A stretch of 64,000 nucleotides of DNA from Terasakiella sp. SH-1 (GTDB taxonomy: Bacteria; Pseudomonadota; Alphaproteobacteria; Rhodospirillales; Terasakiellaceae). The notes below the pieces were generated by a model that was not told the origin of the DNA, searched no databases, and worked only from the letters and a program-made list of their open reading frames with translations. The position numbers were made by a program, and so were the translations under genes. The stretch is taken from positions 2,405,501 through 2,469,500 of the forward strand of contig NZ_CP038255.1 of the NCBI RefSeq assembly GCF_004564135.1. Reading direction: 5' to 3'. Positions 1-8,918 of the stretch are shown piece by piece (positions within the stretch are counted from its first letter, which is position 1; every line of letters begins with the position of its first letter).

Positions 1-1182
1 AACAACCAAGGCCACAGCAATCGACCAGACGACAATCCGGCGATGCCCGGAAAACTGCAAAAACGGAACAGAAAAGCCTGCAATAAAATTCAGATAATAG
101 GCCCCCATCAACACCAGCAAACCGGGATAGCCCACAGCATATTCCGGCCCGAAAGCCTCCAGAATATCTTCCCCCTTGATGATGAAAACAACCAGGGGCA
201 ACAAGCCCCCCCACATCACCAGATGCATGCTGGTTCCATATAAACGCTGTAATTCTTTGCGATCCCCACGGCGCAAAGCGGGGCTGATAAAGGGAATGAC
301 ACTCAGGTTCACCGCCATGAAAATAATCAGCAGAAAACGGGCATGCTTGAGCAAGACAGCATAGATGGCAACATCTTCCTCGCCAGCCAGAAACTCACAC
401 ATGTAAATGCCCATCTGTTCCATTGCCAAAAATAAAACAGCGGCCACCATCAAAGAAAGTGAAGTGCTTGCCCATTCACGCGTTTCATACTGTGCCTGTG
501 CCCGTCCTATAGGACCCACGACATGGCGACCAACAACCACCATCTGGACCAGCAAGAGCAAAAGAAAACTCATCCCAAAAACCGCAACCAGATCCCAGTC
601 CGTCACCCTGCCCTGCAAGCTTAGATAATAGCCCCCCGCCATAATCAGCAGGGGCAGAACCACCCCTGTTGGGGCCGTCGCCATCACAATATGACGAAAC
701 CCCCGAAGGGTTTTTGAACTCAGCAATGTCAAGGATACCAATGGTAAAATGGCAAAAGCCAATAAAGAAGGATGGCTTGTCCAATCTTCTGGCCCGAGAA
801 AGGCCCCGCCCAAAGCCAGCCCGCTCCCCATCAAGCTGGTCACAAGCACCACACTGAAACTAAAGGTCAGAAGACCTTTTACACGGTTCCAGTCTGTATC
901 TTCCAAATATTGCGGGAGAAATTGCATCAAGGTCTGATCGGTGCCCAACAAGGCAAACATGCCGCCAAAAACGGCAATGGAAACCGCAACCGAATAATCA
1001 CCCAAATCAGCCGGGTTGAGCCATTGAGACAATGCAAGGTTGAGCAAGTAATCCAGAGCAAACCCTGTACAGGCAATAACGATTGCCAACCAGCTGCCTG
1101 AAAGAACAGCCCGGTCAAAACGTTCCAATCTGCGACGAAAGGGAGAGAACAAATCGTTTGCCTTACTTTCAACTCTTTTCAC
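1..1182 (-). CDS. Polysaccharide/lipid-linked oligosaccharide flippase, partial (C-terminus outside window)
   Basis: 394 codons are visible, reading from a GTG at 1182 down to base 1 without a stop. The product is very hydrophobic, with about nine or ten membrane segments visible. The first segment follows a basic cytoplasmic stretch (SPFRRRLERFDRAVLSGSW), and the next residues (LLNLALSQWLNPADLGDYSVA) fit the conserved start of the Wzx/MATE-like polysaccharide flippase superfamily. Such proteins flip undecaprenyl-linked sugar units across the inner membrane. A stop codon lies immediately upstream in frame, so GTG 1182 is the most distal possible start. The ribosome binding site is weak and a hairpin abuts the start. 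Neighbouring genes of the pathway are outside the window, so the substrate is unknown. The family assignment is inferred from the topology and the N-terminal pattern. Confidence 0.72.
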   Translation of the reverse strand, partial: MKRVESKANDLFSPFRRRLERFDRAVLSGSWLAIVIACTGFALDYLLNLALSQWLNPADLGDYSVAVSIAVFGGMFALLGTDQTLMQFLPQYLEDTDWNRVKGLLTFSFSVVLVTSLMGSGLALGGAFLGPEDWTSHPSLLAFAILPLVSLTLLSSKTLRGFRHIVMATAPTGVVLPLLIMAGGYYLSLQGRVTDWDLVAVFGMSFLLLLLVQMVVVGRHVVGPIGRAQAQYETREWASTSLSLMVAAVLFLAMEQMGIYMCEFLAGEEDVAIYAVLLKHARFLLIIFMAVNLSVIPFISPALRRGDRKELQRLYGTSMHLVMWGGLLPLVVFIIKGEDILEAFGPEYAVGYPGLLVLMGAYYLNFIAGFSVPFLQFSGHRRIVVWSIAVALVV

Positions 1183-1209
1183 TTAAGGGTTTTCCAACCA
1201 AACCCTTAA
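1183..1209. repeat. Perfect 10-bp inverted repeat abutting the flippase start
   Basis: TTAAGGGTTT at 1183-1192 and AAACCCTTAA at 1200-1209 are exact reverse complements separated by 7 bases. On the minus strand the 3' arm ends one base before the GTG start of the flippase gene, and the purine-rich GGTTGGA that could serve as ribosome binding site lies in the loop. There is no T-run, so it is not a classic terminator. It may affect translation initiation or be a protein-binding site. Confidence 0.5.
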
Positions 1210-1261
1210 CAAAAAAGACTCTAAAAACAGTCTGACCACGATTACCCGAAGATAACCGTGG
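1210..1261 (-). terminator. Tandem rho-independent terminator of the nqr operon
   Basis: Downstream of nqrF on the minus strand, an 11-bp stem with one G-T wobble and a G-T closing pair (arms 1236-1246 and 1251-1261) closes on a UUCG tetraloop. A second short stem (AGACT/AGTCT, 1216-1220 and 1229-1233) follows and is succeeded directly by a run of six T (1211-1216). Together they form a convincing double terminator, 29 bases after the nqrF stop. Confidence 0.8.
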
Positions 1262-1289
1262 CCATGACCAATACATACTGTGGTTCTGA

Positions 1290-2507
1290 TTAACCGAAGT
1301 CGTCGAGCAAAATATTTTCGCGTTCAACGCCAAGGTCAAGCAGCATCTGAATCACAGAGGAGTTCATGATGGGTGGGCCACAGAGATAGTATTCACAATC
1401 TTCTGGTGCCGGGTGATCTTTCAGATATTCGTCATACAGAACGTTGTGAATGAAGCCTGTGTAACCTTCCCAGTTATCTTCCGGTTGCGGTTCAGACAGG
1501 GCACAGTGCCACTGGAAGTTCTCATTCTCTTCTTGCAGACCGTCGAAATCTTCAACGAAGAACATTTCTTTCACGGAACGTGCACCGTACCAGAAGGAAA
1601 TCTTACGTTTGGATTTCAGACGCTTGAGCTGGTCGAAGATGTGAGAGCGCATCGGCGCCATACCGGCACCACCACCAACGAAGACCATTTCGTTGTCAGT
1701 TTCACGTGCAAAGAACTCACCATACGGACCAGAAATTGTCACTTTGTCACCCGGCTTCAGGTTCCAGATGTAAGTGGACATGATCCCTGGAGGAATGCCT
1801 TCAGAACCCGGAGGAGGCGTAGCGATACGCACGTTGAGCATGATCTGCCCTTTTTCTTCCGGATAGTTCGCCATGGAATAAGCACGCAGGCAATCTTCTT
1901 CCTGTTTGTGGCTTGTTTCCCAAAGGTTGAAGTGATCCCAATCAGCGCGATACTCTTCTTCAACGTCAAAGTCTTTGAACGAAATATCATACGGAGGACA
2001 TTCGATCTGAATGTAACCACCGGCGCGGAACGGTACGTCTTCACCTTCCGGCAATTTAAAGATCGGGCATTTAATGAAGGTCGCAACGTTTTCGTTAGAG
2101 ACAACTTCACATTCCCATTTCTTCACACCGAAGACTTCTTCCGGCACGTCGATTTTCATGTCTTGCTTTACAGCAACCTGACAAGAAAGACGACAGCCTT
2201 CACGTGCTTCACGCTTGTTAATATGTGATTCCTCAGTCGGCAGAAGAGAGCCGCCACCTTCATGTACGTTAACCGTACACTGGCCGCAAGACCCACCGCC
2301 ACCACAAGCTGATGGAATGAACAGGCCGTTATCGGCCAATGTGGTCAGAAGTTTCCCGCCCGGGGCCACTTCAATTGTTTTTTCGTCGTTGATCAGGATC
2401 GACACGTTACCAGACGGGACGAGCAACTTTCTGAAGAACAGAATGATGACGACCAACGCCAGAACGATGGCTGTGAATACAACGACACCTGCTGTAAATT
2501 CTTGCAT
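1290..2507 (-). CDS. nqrF: Na+-translocating NADH-quinone reductase subunit F
   Basis: 405 residues, the usual NqrF length. This subunit is the electron entry point of the inner-membrane Na+-NQR complex: it oxidises NADH through FAD and a 2Fe-2S centre. Visible are one N-terminal membrane anchor (residues about 5-26), a plant-type ferredoxin domain with cluster cysteines C68, C74, C77 and C109, a flavin-binding RAYSMAN motif, and an NADH-binding [11 protein letters not shown] motif. The protein ends with the typical DDFG. It is the last gene of nqrABCDEF, 27 bases after nqrE, and is followed by a strong terminator. Confidence 0.97.
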   Translation of the reverse strand: MQEFTAGVVVFTAIVLALVVIILFFRKLLVPSGNVSILINDEKTIEVAPGGKLLTTLADNGLFIPSACGGGGSCGQCTVNVHEGGGSLLPTEESHINKREAREGCRLSCQVAVKQDMKIDVPEEVFGVKKWECEVVSNENVATFIKCPIFKLPEGEDVPFRAGGYIQIECPPYDISFKDFDVEEEYRADWDHFNLWETSHKQEEDCLRAYSMANYPEEKGQIMLNVRIATPPPGSEGIPPGIMSTYIWNLKPGDKVTISGPYGEFFARETDNEMVFVGGGAGMAPMRSHIFDQLKRLKSKRKISFWYGARSVKEMFFVEDFDGLQEENENFQWHCALSEPQPEDNWEGYTGFIHNVLYDEYLKDHPAPEDCEYYLCGPPIMNSSVIQMLLDLGVERENILLDDFG

Positions 2508-2534
2508 GGTTATAACCTCGTTTCTTCTTCAGCC

Positions 2535-3143
2535 TTACAGCTTCACGCCTGAGAACGCCATGAAACCCATGGACATCAGACCCGCTGTAATGAATGTGAT
2601 CCCAAGGCCACGAAGACCTTCCGGAACGTCGCTGTATTTCAGTTTCTCACGAACACCGGCCATGGCTGTAATTGCCAATGCCCAACCGATACCGGAACCG
2701 ATACCGTATGTGACGGATTCACCAAAACCATAATCACGTTCTACCATGAAGAGCGCACCACCGAGGATCGCACAGTTCACTGTGATCAACGGCAGGAAGA
2801 CACCCAACGCGTGGTAAAGTGGTGGGAAGAATTTATCCAGAACCATTTCCAAAATCTGTACCATCGCCGCAATAACACCGATGTAACAGATCAGACCGAG
2901 GAAACGCAGGTCCAGATCAGGCATGCCCAACCAGGCCAGTGCCCCTTCGTTCAGGAAAGTGGACAGGATGAGGTTGTTGGCCGGAACCGTAATGGATTGT
3001 ACCACGACAACCGCGATACCCAGACCAAGTGCTGTTTCAATTTTCTTCGATACCGCAAGGAACGTACACATCCCCAAGAAGAAGGAAAGTGCAAGGTTCT
3101 CAATGAAAATCGATTTTACAAATAAGCTAAGATAGACTTCCAT
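2535..3143 (-). CDS. nqrE: Na+-translocating NADH-quinone reductase subunit E
   Basis: 202 residues, full length. A hydrophobic integral membrane protein with six expected helices, homologous to RnfA, beginning [20 protein letters not shown] as is typical of the family. It forms part of the membrane core of Na+-NQR with NqrD and carries a conserved cysteine ([10 protein letters not shown]) of the kind that binds the intramembrane iron site between NqrD and NqrE. It lies 3 bases after nqrD in the operon. Confidence 0.96.
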   Translation of the reverse strand: MEVYLSLFVKSIFIENLALSFFLGMCTFLAVSKKIETALGLGIAVVVVQSITVPANNLILSTFLNEGALAWLGMPDLDLRFLGLICYIGVIAAMVQILEMVLDKFFPPLYHALGVFLPLITVNCAILGGALFMVERDYGFGESVTYGIGSGIGWALAITAMAGVREKLKYSDVPEGLRGLGITFITAGLMSMGFMAFSGVKL

Positions 3144-3146
3144 GAT

Positions 3147-3794
3147 TTAGTGCCCCGCTGGGAAGGAGATTTTGAAATCAAGCGCTTCGACTTGCTTCGG
3201 CTTATAAGAGCGAACCGCCCAAATCAGCAGACCAATTACGAAAAACGCGCTTGGCGGCAGCAGCAGCAAACCGTTAGGCACATACCAGCCACCGTCATTG
3301 ACAGTCGGCAGGATTGTAATACCCATCAGTTTACCGGAACCGAACAGCTCACGAATAACCGCAACAGAAATCAGTACGATGGAATAACCCAAACCATTAC
3401 CAATACCGTCAAGGAAGCTTTTCCCCGGAGGGTTAGACATCGCATAAGCTTCTGCACGGCCCATAACGATACAGTTTGTAATAATCAAACCAACGAATAC
3501 GGACAGTGTTTTGCTGATGTCATAGGCATAAGCTTTCAGGATCTGGTCAACCACGATAACCAGCGATGCAATGATAACCATCTGTGCGATGATTCGAATG
3601 CTGCTGGGGATCTGGTTGCGGATACAACTGATCAGGAAGTTTGAAGACGCAACAACCGATGTCAAGGCCACACACATGATCAAAGACACTGTCAGTGATG
3701 ATGTTACCGCCAATGCAGAACAGATACCCAGTACCTGCAGCATAATCGGGTTGTTATCAATTAATGGGTCCGTCAGGACGTTATCTTTCGCCAT
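3147..3794 (-). CDS. nqrD: Na+-translocating NADH-quinone reductase subunit D
   Basis: 215 residues, full length. A hydrophobic six-helix membrane protein, paralogous to NqrE and RnfE. The conserved stretches [13 protein letters not shown] and [15 protein letters not shown] match the family, and each holds a cysteine placed to help ligate the NqrD/NqrE iron centre. It lies 10 bases after nqrC in the same operon. Confidence 0.96.
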   Translation of the reverse strand: MAKDNVLTDPLIDNNPIMLQVLGICSALAVTSSLTVSLIMCVALTSVVASSNFLISCIRNQIPSSIRIIAQMVIIASLVIVVDQILKAYAYDISKTLSVFVGLIITNCIVMGRAEAYAMSNPPGKSFLDGIGNGLGYSIVLISVAVIRELFGSGKLMGITILPTVNDGGWYVPNGLLLLPPSAFFVIGLLIWAVRSYKPKQVEALDFKISFPAGH

Positions 3795-3804
3795 CTCTTA
3801 CCCC

Positions 3805-4578
3805 CTATTGTTTCATGTTACGCAAGAAAGGACCAAAGCCTTTCTCACCGACCCAGAACTGAACCAGGTTATGTACACCAACAGATGTCAGTGTCGCCCC
3901 CGCAATCGAGTCAATTTGGTGATCACCGGAAGCCACACCCTTCACAACGGAAATTTTCACGTCGCCAGAGGTATCATACAGCTTCTTGTCAGCCCACAGG
4001 CCACGCCATTTCGGGTTATCAACTTCACCACCCAGACCCGGTGTTTCTGCATGTTCGTAGAACTGCAAACCGGACACTGTGTTCAGGTCAGGTTTCAAAG
4101 CCACGAAACCGTACAGAGTTGACCACAGACCATAACCGTGAACCGGCAGGATCATCTTTTTCAGCTCGTCACCTTCTTTAACCAGATAGACGCTTGCCAG
4201 GTTGGCTTGACGCTTGATGCTTGCAATATCATCAGCACCGGAAAGAGCCTTGCTTTGTGCCGGGTCTTTGGATGCTTTGCGTTGGTCATAAGCCCCCGCA
4301 TCTTTGGCATCGCTATATTGACCTGTTGCCAGATCAACCAGACGCGGCTCAATTTTGCTTTGGAAAGCCGTCTCAACGTCTGCACCTTCTTCGTAAAGGC
4401 CGGCAACTTGAAGAATGATTTTCTTCTTCGCCAGGCTTTTATTCAGTTCTTGCGTCGGCTTCAACATAACGGCTGCCGCAGATACGGCGATAGAAGCGAT
4501 AAGGCTCAGCGTGACCGCAACGATAATTGTGCGCAACGGTGTTTCAGCAGGAGCTGCGTTTTGTTCGTTATCAGACAT
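3805..4578 (-). CDS. nqrC: Na+-translocating NADH-quinone reductase subunit C
   Basis: 257 residues with one N-terminal membrane helix (about 15-38) and a periplasmic FMN-binding domain. Near the C-terminus the motif AGATLTS carries the threonine to which FMN is attached by a phosphoester bond (about T230); ApbE, encoded upstream, performs this attachment. The start overlaps the end of nqrB by 8 bases, indicating translational coupling. Confidence 0.96.
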   Translation of the reverse strand: MSDNEQNAAPAETPLRTIIVAVTLSLIASIAVSAAAVMLKPTQELNKSLAKKKIILQVAGLYEEGADVETAFQSKIEPRLVDLATGQYSDAKDAGAYDQRKASKDPAQSKALSGADDIASIKRQANLASVYLVKEGDELKKMILPVHGYGLWSTLYGFVALKPDLNTVSGLQFYEHAETPGLGGEVDNPKWRGLWADKKLYDTSGDVKISVVKGVASGDHQIDSIAGATLTSVGVHNLVQFWVGEKGFGPFLRNMKQ

Positions 4579-5779
4579 TGCGACTCAGCCTCCGTTTGAT
4601 ATTCGCTTTAACAACAAAGTGGTCGATCAGCGGTGCAAAGATGTTACCGAACAGGATCGCCAGCATCATACCTTCCGGGAAGGCCGGGTTCACAACGCGG
4701 ATCAGAACAACCATCACACCGATCAATGCACCATAGACCCAGCGGCCTTTGTTGGTCATTGCACCGGAAACAGGTTCTGTCACCATGAAGATCAAACCAA
4801 AGGCATAGCCACCGATAACCAGATGCCAGTACCAAGGCATGGCAAACATCGGGTTGGTGTCGCTACCGATTGTATTGAACAGCAAGCTTGTGCCGATCAT
4901 ACCGAGCAAACAACCCGCAATCAGGCGGTAGTTGGCAATCTTTGCAAAGATCAGGAATGCGCCACCCATGAAGGCAGCCAAAGCAGATGTTTCACCCAGA
5001 GAACCCGGAATAAAGCCGAGGAATGCGTCCATCCAAGTGATGCCCGCTTCCGGCAGTGCTGCAAAGCCTTTTTCGTTGGCAATGCTCAGTGCTGTCGCAC
5101 CGGAATACCCATCAACCGGAACCCAAACAGAATCACCAGACTGGCTGGCCGGATAAGCAAAGTACAGGAACGCACGACCAACAAGGGCCGGGTTCAAGAA
5201 GTTCTTACCTGTACCACCGAACACTTCCTTACCGATGACAACACCGAAAGAAATACCCAGGGCAACCTGCCAAAGTGGCGTGGTTGGCGGCAAGATCAAT
5301 GTGTAAAGCATGGAAGTGACGAGGAAACCTTCGTTTACTTCGTGACCACGTACCATGGCAAACAGAACTTCCCAAAGCCCCCCAACAACCAGTGTCACCA
5401 CATAGATCGGGAGAAAATAGAGGAAGCCGTGGAACATGTTGGCAATAAAGCTGTTCGGGTCGAACCCGATACCAAACATGTTAAGAATAAAGCCCTGAAC
5501 CGTATCCGGGTTTGCTTGTCCCACAGTTTGCAACGCCATGTTGGTTTGCAGACCTGTGTTATACATCGCAAATAAAATACAGGGGATGGCAGCAACAACC
5601 ACATAACTCATCAGACGCTTAAGGTCCAAGTGATCACGTGCGTGCGGCGCTTTGTATGTCACATCTTTCGGCGAATACAGGAATGTGTCAACCATCTCGT
5701 AAAGAGCATAGTATTTTTCATATTTCCCGCCGACATCGAAATGATGGTGCATGCTGTCGAAGAAATTACGGAGTCCCAA
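4571..5779 (-). CDS. nqrB: Na+-translocating NADH-quinone reductase subunit B
   Basis: 402 residues, a multi-pass membrane subunit of Na+-NQR homologous to RnfD. It carries the second covalent FMN: the motif DGYSGATALS contains the acceptor threonine. The region GYAFGLIFMVTEPVSGAMT is also typical. NqrB binds riboflavin and the quinone-site region in this complex. It starts 3 bases after nqrA and overlaps nqrC by 8 bases. Confidence 0.97.
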   Translation of the reverse strand: MGLRNFFDSMHHHFDVGGKYEKYYALYEMVDTFLYSPKDVTYKAPHARDHLDLKRLMSYVVVAAIPCILFAMYNTGLQTNMALQTVGQANPDTVQGFILNMFGIGFDPNSFIANMFHGFLYFLPIYVVTLVVGGLWEVLFAMVRGHEVNEGFLVTSMLYTLILPPTTPLWQVALGISFGVVIGKEVFGGTGKNFLNPALVGRAFLYFAYPASQSGDSVWVPVDGYSGATALSIANEKGFAALPEAGITWMDAFLGFIPGSLGETSALAAFMGGAFLIFAKIANYRLIAGCLLGMIGTSLLFNTIGSDTNPMFAMPWYWHLVIGGYAFGLIFMVTEPVSGAMTNKGRWVYGALIGVMVVLIRVVNPAFPEGMMLAILFGNIFAPLIDHFVVKANIKRRLSRNV

Positions 5780-5782
5780 CGA

Positions 5783-7126
5783 TCAGCCCTCCTTCTCGAT
5801 CTTTGTGAGGTTCTCACGTAGCGCTTCACCATAGTTATATTTACTATGACAAACGAAGCTACACAGCGAGAGGTCTTCCTCGTCTAATTCCAATGCGCCG
5901 AGTTGTTGCGCGCTGTCAGTATCCAGAACCAACAAAGAACGCAGCAATTGGGTCGGCAAAATATCCAGCGGCACAACTTCTTCATAAAGCCCGACCGGCA
6001 CCATGGCACGGTAGCTACCGTTACGGTTTGTTGTCAGGTTGAAGAGTTTGCTCGGTGTCAACGCAGACAGGTTCACACGTGCAAAGGAGTATTTATCGAA
6101 TTTCGGGATCAGCCAGCCCAAAAGATCGCGCTGACGACCTTCATGCATCACAGTGACCTGTGAGTGATAGCGCCCCAGATACGCAAATGTATCTTCGGCG
6201 GTGTCACCAGAAAGCAGTGAGCCGGAAATCACACGACAATCGTCGTAGTTACATTCGTCTTTTGTCAGCTCATTCAGGTTGGCACCGATACGTGTGCGTA
6301 CCAGACGAGGCTTTTTAACACCCGGACCAGCCAATGACACAACGCGATCTGGAGAACGTTCACCTGTTGTGAACAGTTTACCGATAGCAATCACATCTTG
6401 ATAGCTGATGGTCCAGACTGTTTTTGTCGCGCTTACCGGATCCAGATAGTGGATATGAGTCCCTGCGTTACCAGCAGGGTGCGGACCTTCAAAGTCTTCA
6501 AAACGAACGCCTGCAATGTCAGCACCCGGAATGTTGCCACCCGGATATTTACAAACAAATGTCGGACCTTCGGTCAGTTTTGAAATCAGCGTCAGACCGT
6601 TGTAGAAGTCTTCCTTGGCATCTTCAATAATCACATTGGCGTCAGCGGCCAACGGATTACTGTCCATTGCTGTTACAAAAATGGAGCGCGGCGTATCTTG
6701 CGAATGCGGCACCTTGCTGTACGGGCGTGTGCGGAAACAAGTCCACCCACCGGAAGTCGTCAGCTGTTCGCGAATCTTTTCAACCGGAATGTCAGCGAGA
6801 CTATCCGGTGCAAATTTCTCAAACTGTACGGCCTGTTCGTCTTTATCAAGCTCGATAACAACCGACTCCAGAACACGACGATGACCGCGGTTAATCGCAA
6901 TCACTTTACCGCCGCCCGGAGACGCATATGTGATATCGGGACATTGCTTGTCGACGAACAATGCCTGACCTCGTTTGACGTGGTCACCCACGGCGACTTT
7001 CATAGATGGCTTAATCCAGCTAAAGTTAGGCCCGATTAGGGCAACTGTATTGACGGGATTACCATCGTAAATCTGCTGCTCCGGTGCTCCGGTAATCGGA
7101 ACATCCAAGCCCTTTTTAATTCTCAT
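5783..7126 (-). CDS. nqrA: Na+-translocating NADH-quinone reductase subunit A
   Basis: 447 residues. NqrA is the cytoplasmic subunit linked to ubiquinone binding. The sequence begins [17 protein letters not shown], the normal family N-terminus, so ATG 7126 was chosen over a TTG two codons upstream. Recognisable stretches include [22 protein letters not shown] and [22 protein letters not shown]. It is the first gene of the operon, behind a 383-base gap that should hold the operon promoter. Confidence 0.95.
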   Translation of the reverse strand: MRIKKGLDVPITGAPEQQIYDGNPVNTVALIGPNFSWIKPSMKVAVGDHVKRGQALFVDKQCPDITYASPGGGKVIAINRGHRRVLESVVIELDKDEQAVQFEKFAPDSLADIPVEKIREQLTTSGGWTCFRTRPYSKVPHSQDTPRSIFVTAMDSNPLAADANVIIEDAKEDFYNGLTLISKLTEGPTFVCKYPGGNIPGADIAGVRFEDFEGPHPAGNAGTHIHYLDPVSATKTVWTISYQDVIAIGKLFTTGERSPDRVVSLAGPGVKKPRLVRTRIGANLNELTKDECNYDDCRVISGSLLSGDTAEDTFAYLGRYHSQVTVMHEGRQRDLLGWLIPKFDKYSFARVNLSALTPSKLFNLTTNRNGSYRAMVPVGLYEEVVPLDILPTQLLRSLLVLDTDSAQQLGALELDEEDLSLCSFVCHSKYNYGEALRENLTKIEKEG

Positions 7127-7509
7127 CCCCAAACTCTATCCCTCTTCTAGCTTCGCAACGCATGCGAAGGGACAAACTCTCGACCGCCTAGCAAAAAACA
7201 ATAGGCAACTAGGCGAAAAACGTACACCGAGTAACACAGAACAACGCCCTATGCAATTGTCATATTTACTTTTATTGGTAAGACCTTTGGCCCAGTTTTC
7301 CGCGAGGTTGAACGCCCTTTTTCGAAGGGTTTTAATCACCAATTGAGGATTACATTTATTAGCTTTTGCTTGATTAAATTGCTATCAGCGCAACTGCCAC
7401 GCTTATATGAAAACACAAGCATGGTCATCCGCCTGCTGTACAAAGACGCAATGCGGGTATTTCAGCAATGGGAAATAAGGAATTATGCCTATTAAAGCAT
7501 AATGGAAAG
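7127..7509. other. 383-base intergenic region upstream of nqrA
   Basis: No convincing gene lies here. A 68-residue reading frame (7136-7342, minus) lacks family resemblance and overlaps the expected leader. The stretch should contain the nqrA promoter and perhaps the 3' end of the apbE-nqrM transcript. A small stem (CCCTT/AAGGG, 7315-7329) followed by TTTT reads as a terminator only on the plus strand, where no gene precedes it. I could not fix a promoter. Confidence 0.5.
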
Positions 7510-7716
7510 CTAGCTTAAACGCTTCCTCAGGTTCTTCTGATAGCAGCTATTGGGGTCATGAGGGCGTTTACAGACCACACAATGGTCAGAGTCGTCAATC
7601 GCATTCAATCCGCCACAACTGCCTTGAATGGGCTTGCGCTTAAACATCACGCCAATTGCCATTCCTGCAATCACAAGAATAACAACACCGAAACTTAATA
7701 AAAAGAGATCCATCAT
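7510..7716 (-). CDS. nqrM: Na+-NQR maturation protein NqrM
   Basis: 68 residues: an N-terminal membrane helix (about 3-25), a basic stretch, then a cysteine-rich tail with GSCGGL, CVVCKRP and SCYQ, which give the conserved cysteines of the NqrM (DUF539) family. NqrM is needed to assemble functional Na+-NQR, probably by delivering the iron of the NqrD/NqrE site. It has a good AGGAG ribosome site and lies 47 bases after apbE and upstream of nqrA, so function and context agree. Confidence 0.93.
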   Translation of the reverse strand: MMDLFLLSFGVVILVIAGMAIGVMFKRKPIQGSCGGLNAIDDSDHCVVCKRPHDPNSCYQKNLRKRLS

Positions 7717-7763
7717 CTTTTATTCTCCTTTTCCAGCCCCCAGACAGTACACGACAATAACAG

Positions 7764-8786
7764 CTATTTTACCTGATTTTCATAGACATCGAAATGAGAA
7801 GAGCGTTTTTCAACAAAACCTTCTCCTTCTCTAATCAGGAAAAAGGCGGCAATCCCGTTTTCTTCTGCCAGCTTGGGTCCTGCGATCTCTCCCATGGCAA
7901 GAAGAGCCGTTGCCAAACCATCTGCTGTCATTGCAGTCTGACTTAAGACTGTCACGGAAGCGAGCCTATGTGTAACTGGTTGTCCTGTGCGCGGGTCAAT
8001 AATATGGGTAAACCGCTTCCCGTCCTTTTCAAAAAAGTTCCGGTAATCCCCCGAGGTCGCCATCCCTGCCCCATGAACCGCAACAATGCGATGAACAGAG
8101 CGGCTGGTGACATCCGGTTTTTCAATCGCGATCCGCCATGGCTCGCGACGTGCGTTGGTGCCTTTTACCCGTAAATCCCCCCCAATTTCAACCATGTAAT
8201 TTTCAATACCCTGACTTTCCAGATAATCCGACAGGACATCAATGCCAAAACCCTTTGCAATTGCAGAAAGATTGACCGTTACCTCCGGGTTAGACTTTTG
8301 TAAAGCTGGCGGCTCTTGACGAAGGGAGACCTTCTCATACCCCACCTGTTTCAGTGCAGCTTCCAGCGCCGACTCGTCCGGTGTTTCCCGTGTCATGGAT
8401 TTGGTGGAAAACCCCCATAATTTGATCAAGGGCTCAATCGTGACATCAAATAGTCCGTCCGTCATGGCGCTAATGCGTTGAGCTTCTGCTGCAACTCGAA
8501 AAAGGTCAAGGGAAACCTCCACCCACTCCGTTGAGTTGGATGTATTGAAACGTACCAGCTCGGAGTCTTTGACCCAAAGGGACATTTTATCATTCACCCC
8601 TTTTAGCAACTCACTTAAACGCGCCTGAACCTCATCAGCGGGAAGTGTCTTGGGTAAGTCGATGACTTTAACCGTGAATGTCGTCCCCATGGTTGAACCG
8701 GAAAAAGAAGTCTCCGTTCCCAACTCCACCTCATCAGCGCAAGCACTGAGTATAAACAAAAGCGTAATGGCAAAGAAGGCACGCAT
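7764..8786 (-). CDS. apbE: FAD:protein FMN transferase (lipoprotein)
   Basis: 340 residues from ATG 8786, which gives a lipoprotein signal (MRAFFAITLLFILSACADE, lipobox cysteine in LSAC). A longer in-frame start at 8909 would run through the terminator of the upstream gene and lack a signal peptide. ApbE attaches FMN from FAD to threonine in flavoproteins in the periplasm; NqrB and NqrC, encoded downstream, are its expected substrates. Typical stretches seen are GSTMGTTFTVKV, NLSAIAKGFGIDVLSDYLE, the MVEIGGDLRVKG region and HIIDPRTGQPV near the metal and flavin site. Confidence 0.95.
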   Translation of the reverse strand: MRAFFAITLLFILSACADEVELGTETSFSGSTMGTTFTVKVIDLPKTLPADEVQARLSELLKGVNDKMSLWVKDSELVRFNTSNSTEWVEVSLDLFRVAAEAQRISAMTDGLFDVTIEPLIKLWGFSTKSMTRETPDESALEAALKQVGYEKVSLRQEPPALQKSNPEVTVNLSAIAKGFGIDVLSDYLESQGIENYMVEIGGDLRVKGTNARREPWRIAIEKPDVTSRSVHRIVAVHGAGMATSGDYRNFFEKDGKRFTHIIDPRTGQPVTHRLASVTVLSQTAMTADGLATALLAMGEIAGPKLAEENGIAAFFLIREGEGFVEKRSSHFDVYENQVK

Positions 8787-8865
8787 GGTCTTGACCCTTT
8801 TTTGATGAATGAGCCGGGAATATATGTGAATTCCCCCACAGGGTAAAGACCTCGCCAATCCCCAT

Positions 8866-8899
8866 AAAAAAAAGCGCCGGAAAACCGACGCCTTTTTTT
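8866..8899 (-). terminator. Rho-independent terminator between the 420-residue gene and apbE
   Basis: GCGCCGG (8874-8880) and CCGACGC (8885-8891) pair with one mismatch around an AAAA/TTTT loop and have A- and T-runs on both sides. On the minus strand it ends the transcript of the gene at 8919-10181 and places apbE in a separate unit. Confidence 0.8.
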
Positions 8900-8918
8900 C
8901 TTTATGCAAGTACAGAAC

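Noticed and set aside
485-784. 99-codon frame on the minus strand
   Set aside because: It lies out of frame within the flippase gene, whose own frame has membrane-protein character throughout.
1413-2228. Open 271-codon frame on the plus strand
   Set aside because: Antisense shadow of nqrF.
4415-5575. Open 386-codon frame on the plus strand
   Set aside because: Antisense shadow of nqrB and nqrC; composition (many H, Q, R, N) typical of a reversed membrane-protein gene.
7315-7333. Terminator-like stem with TTTT on the plus strand
   Set aside because: No plus-strand gene lies before it; 5-bp stem only.
7136-7342. 68-codon frame upstream of nqrA
   Set aside because: No ribosome site, no recognisable features, and it occupies the expected nqrA leader.
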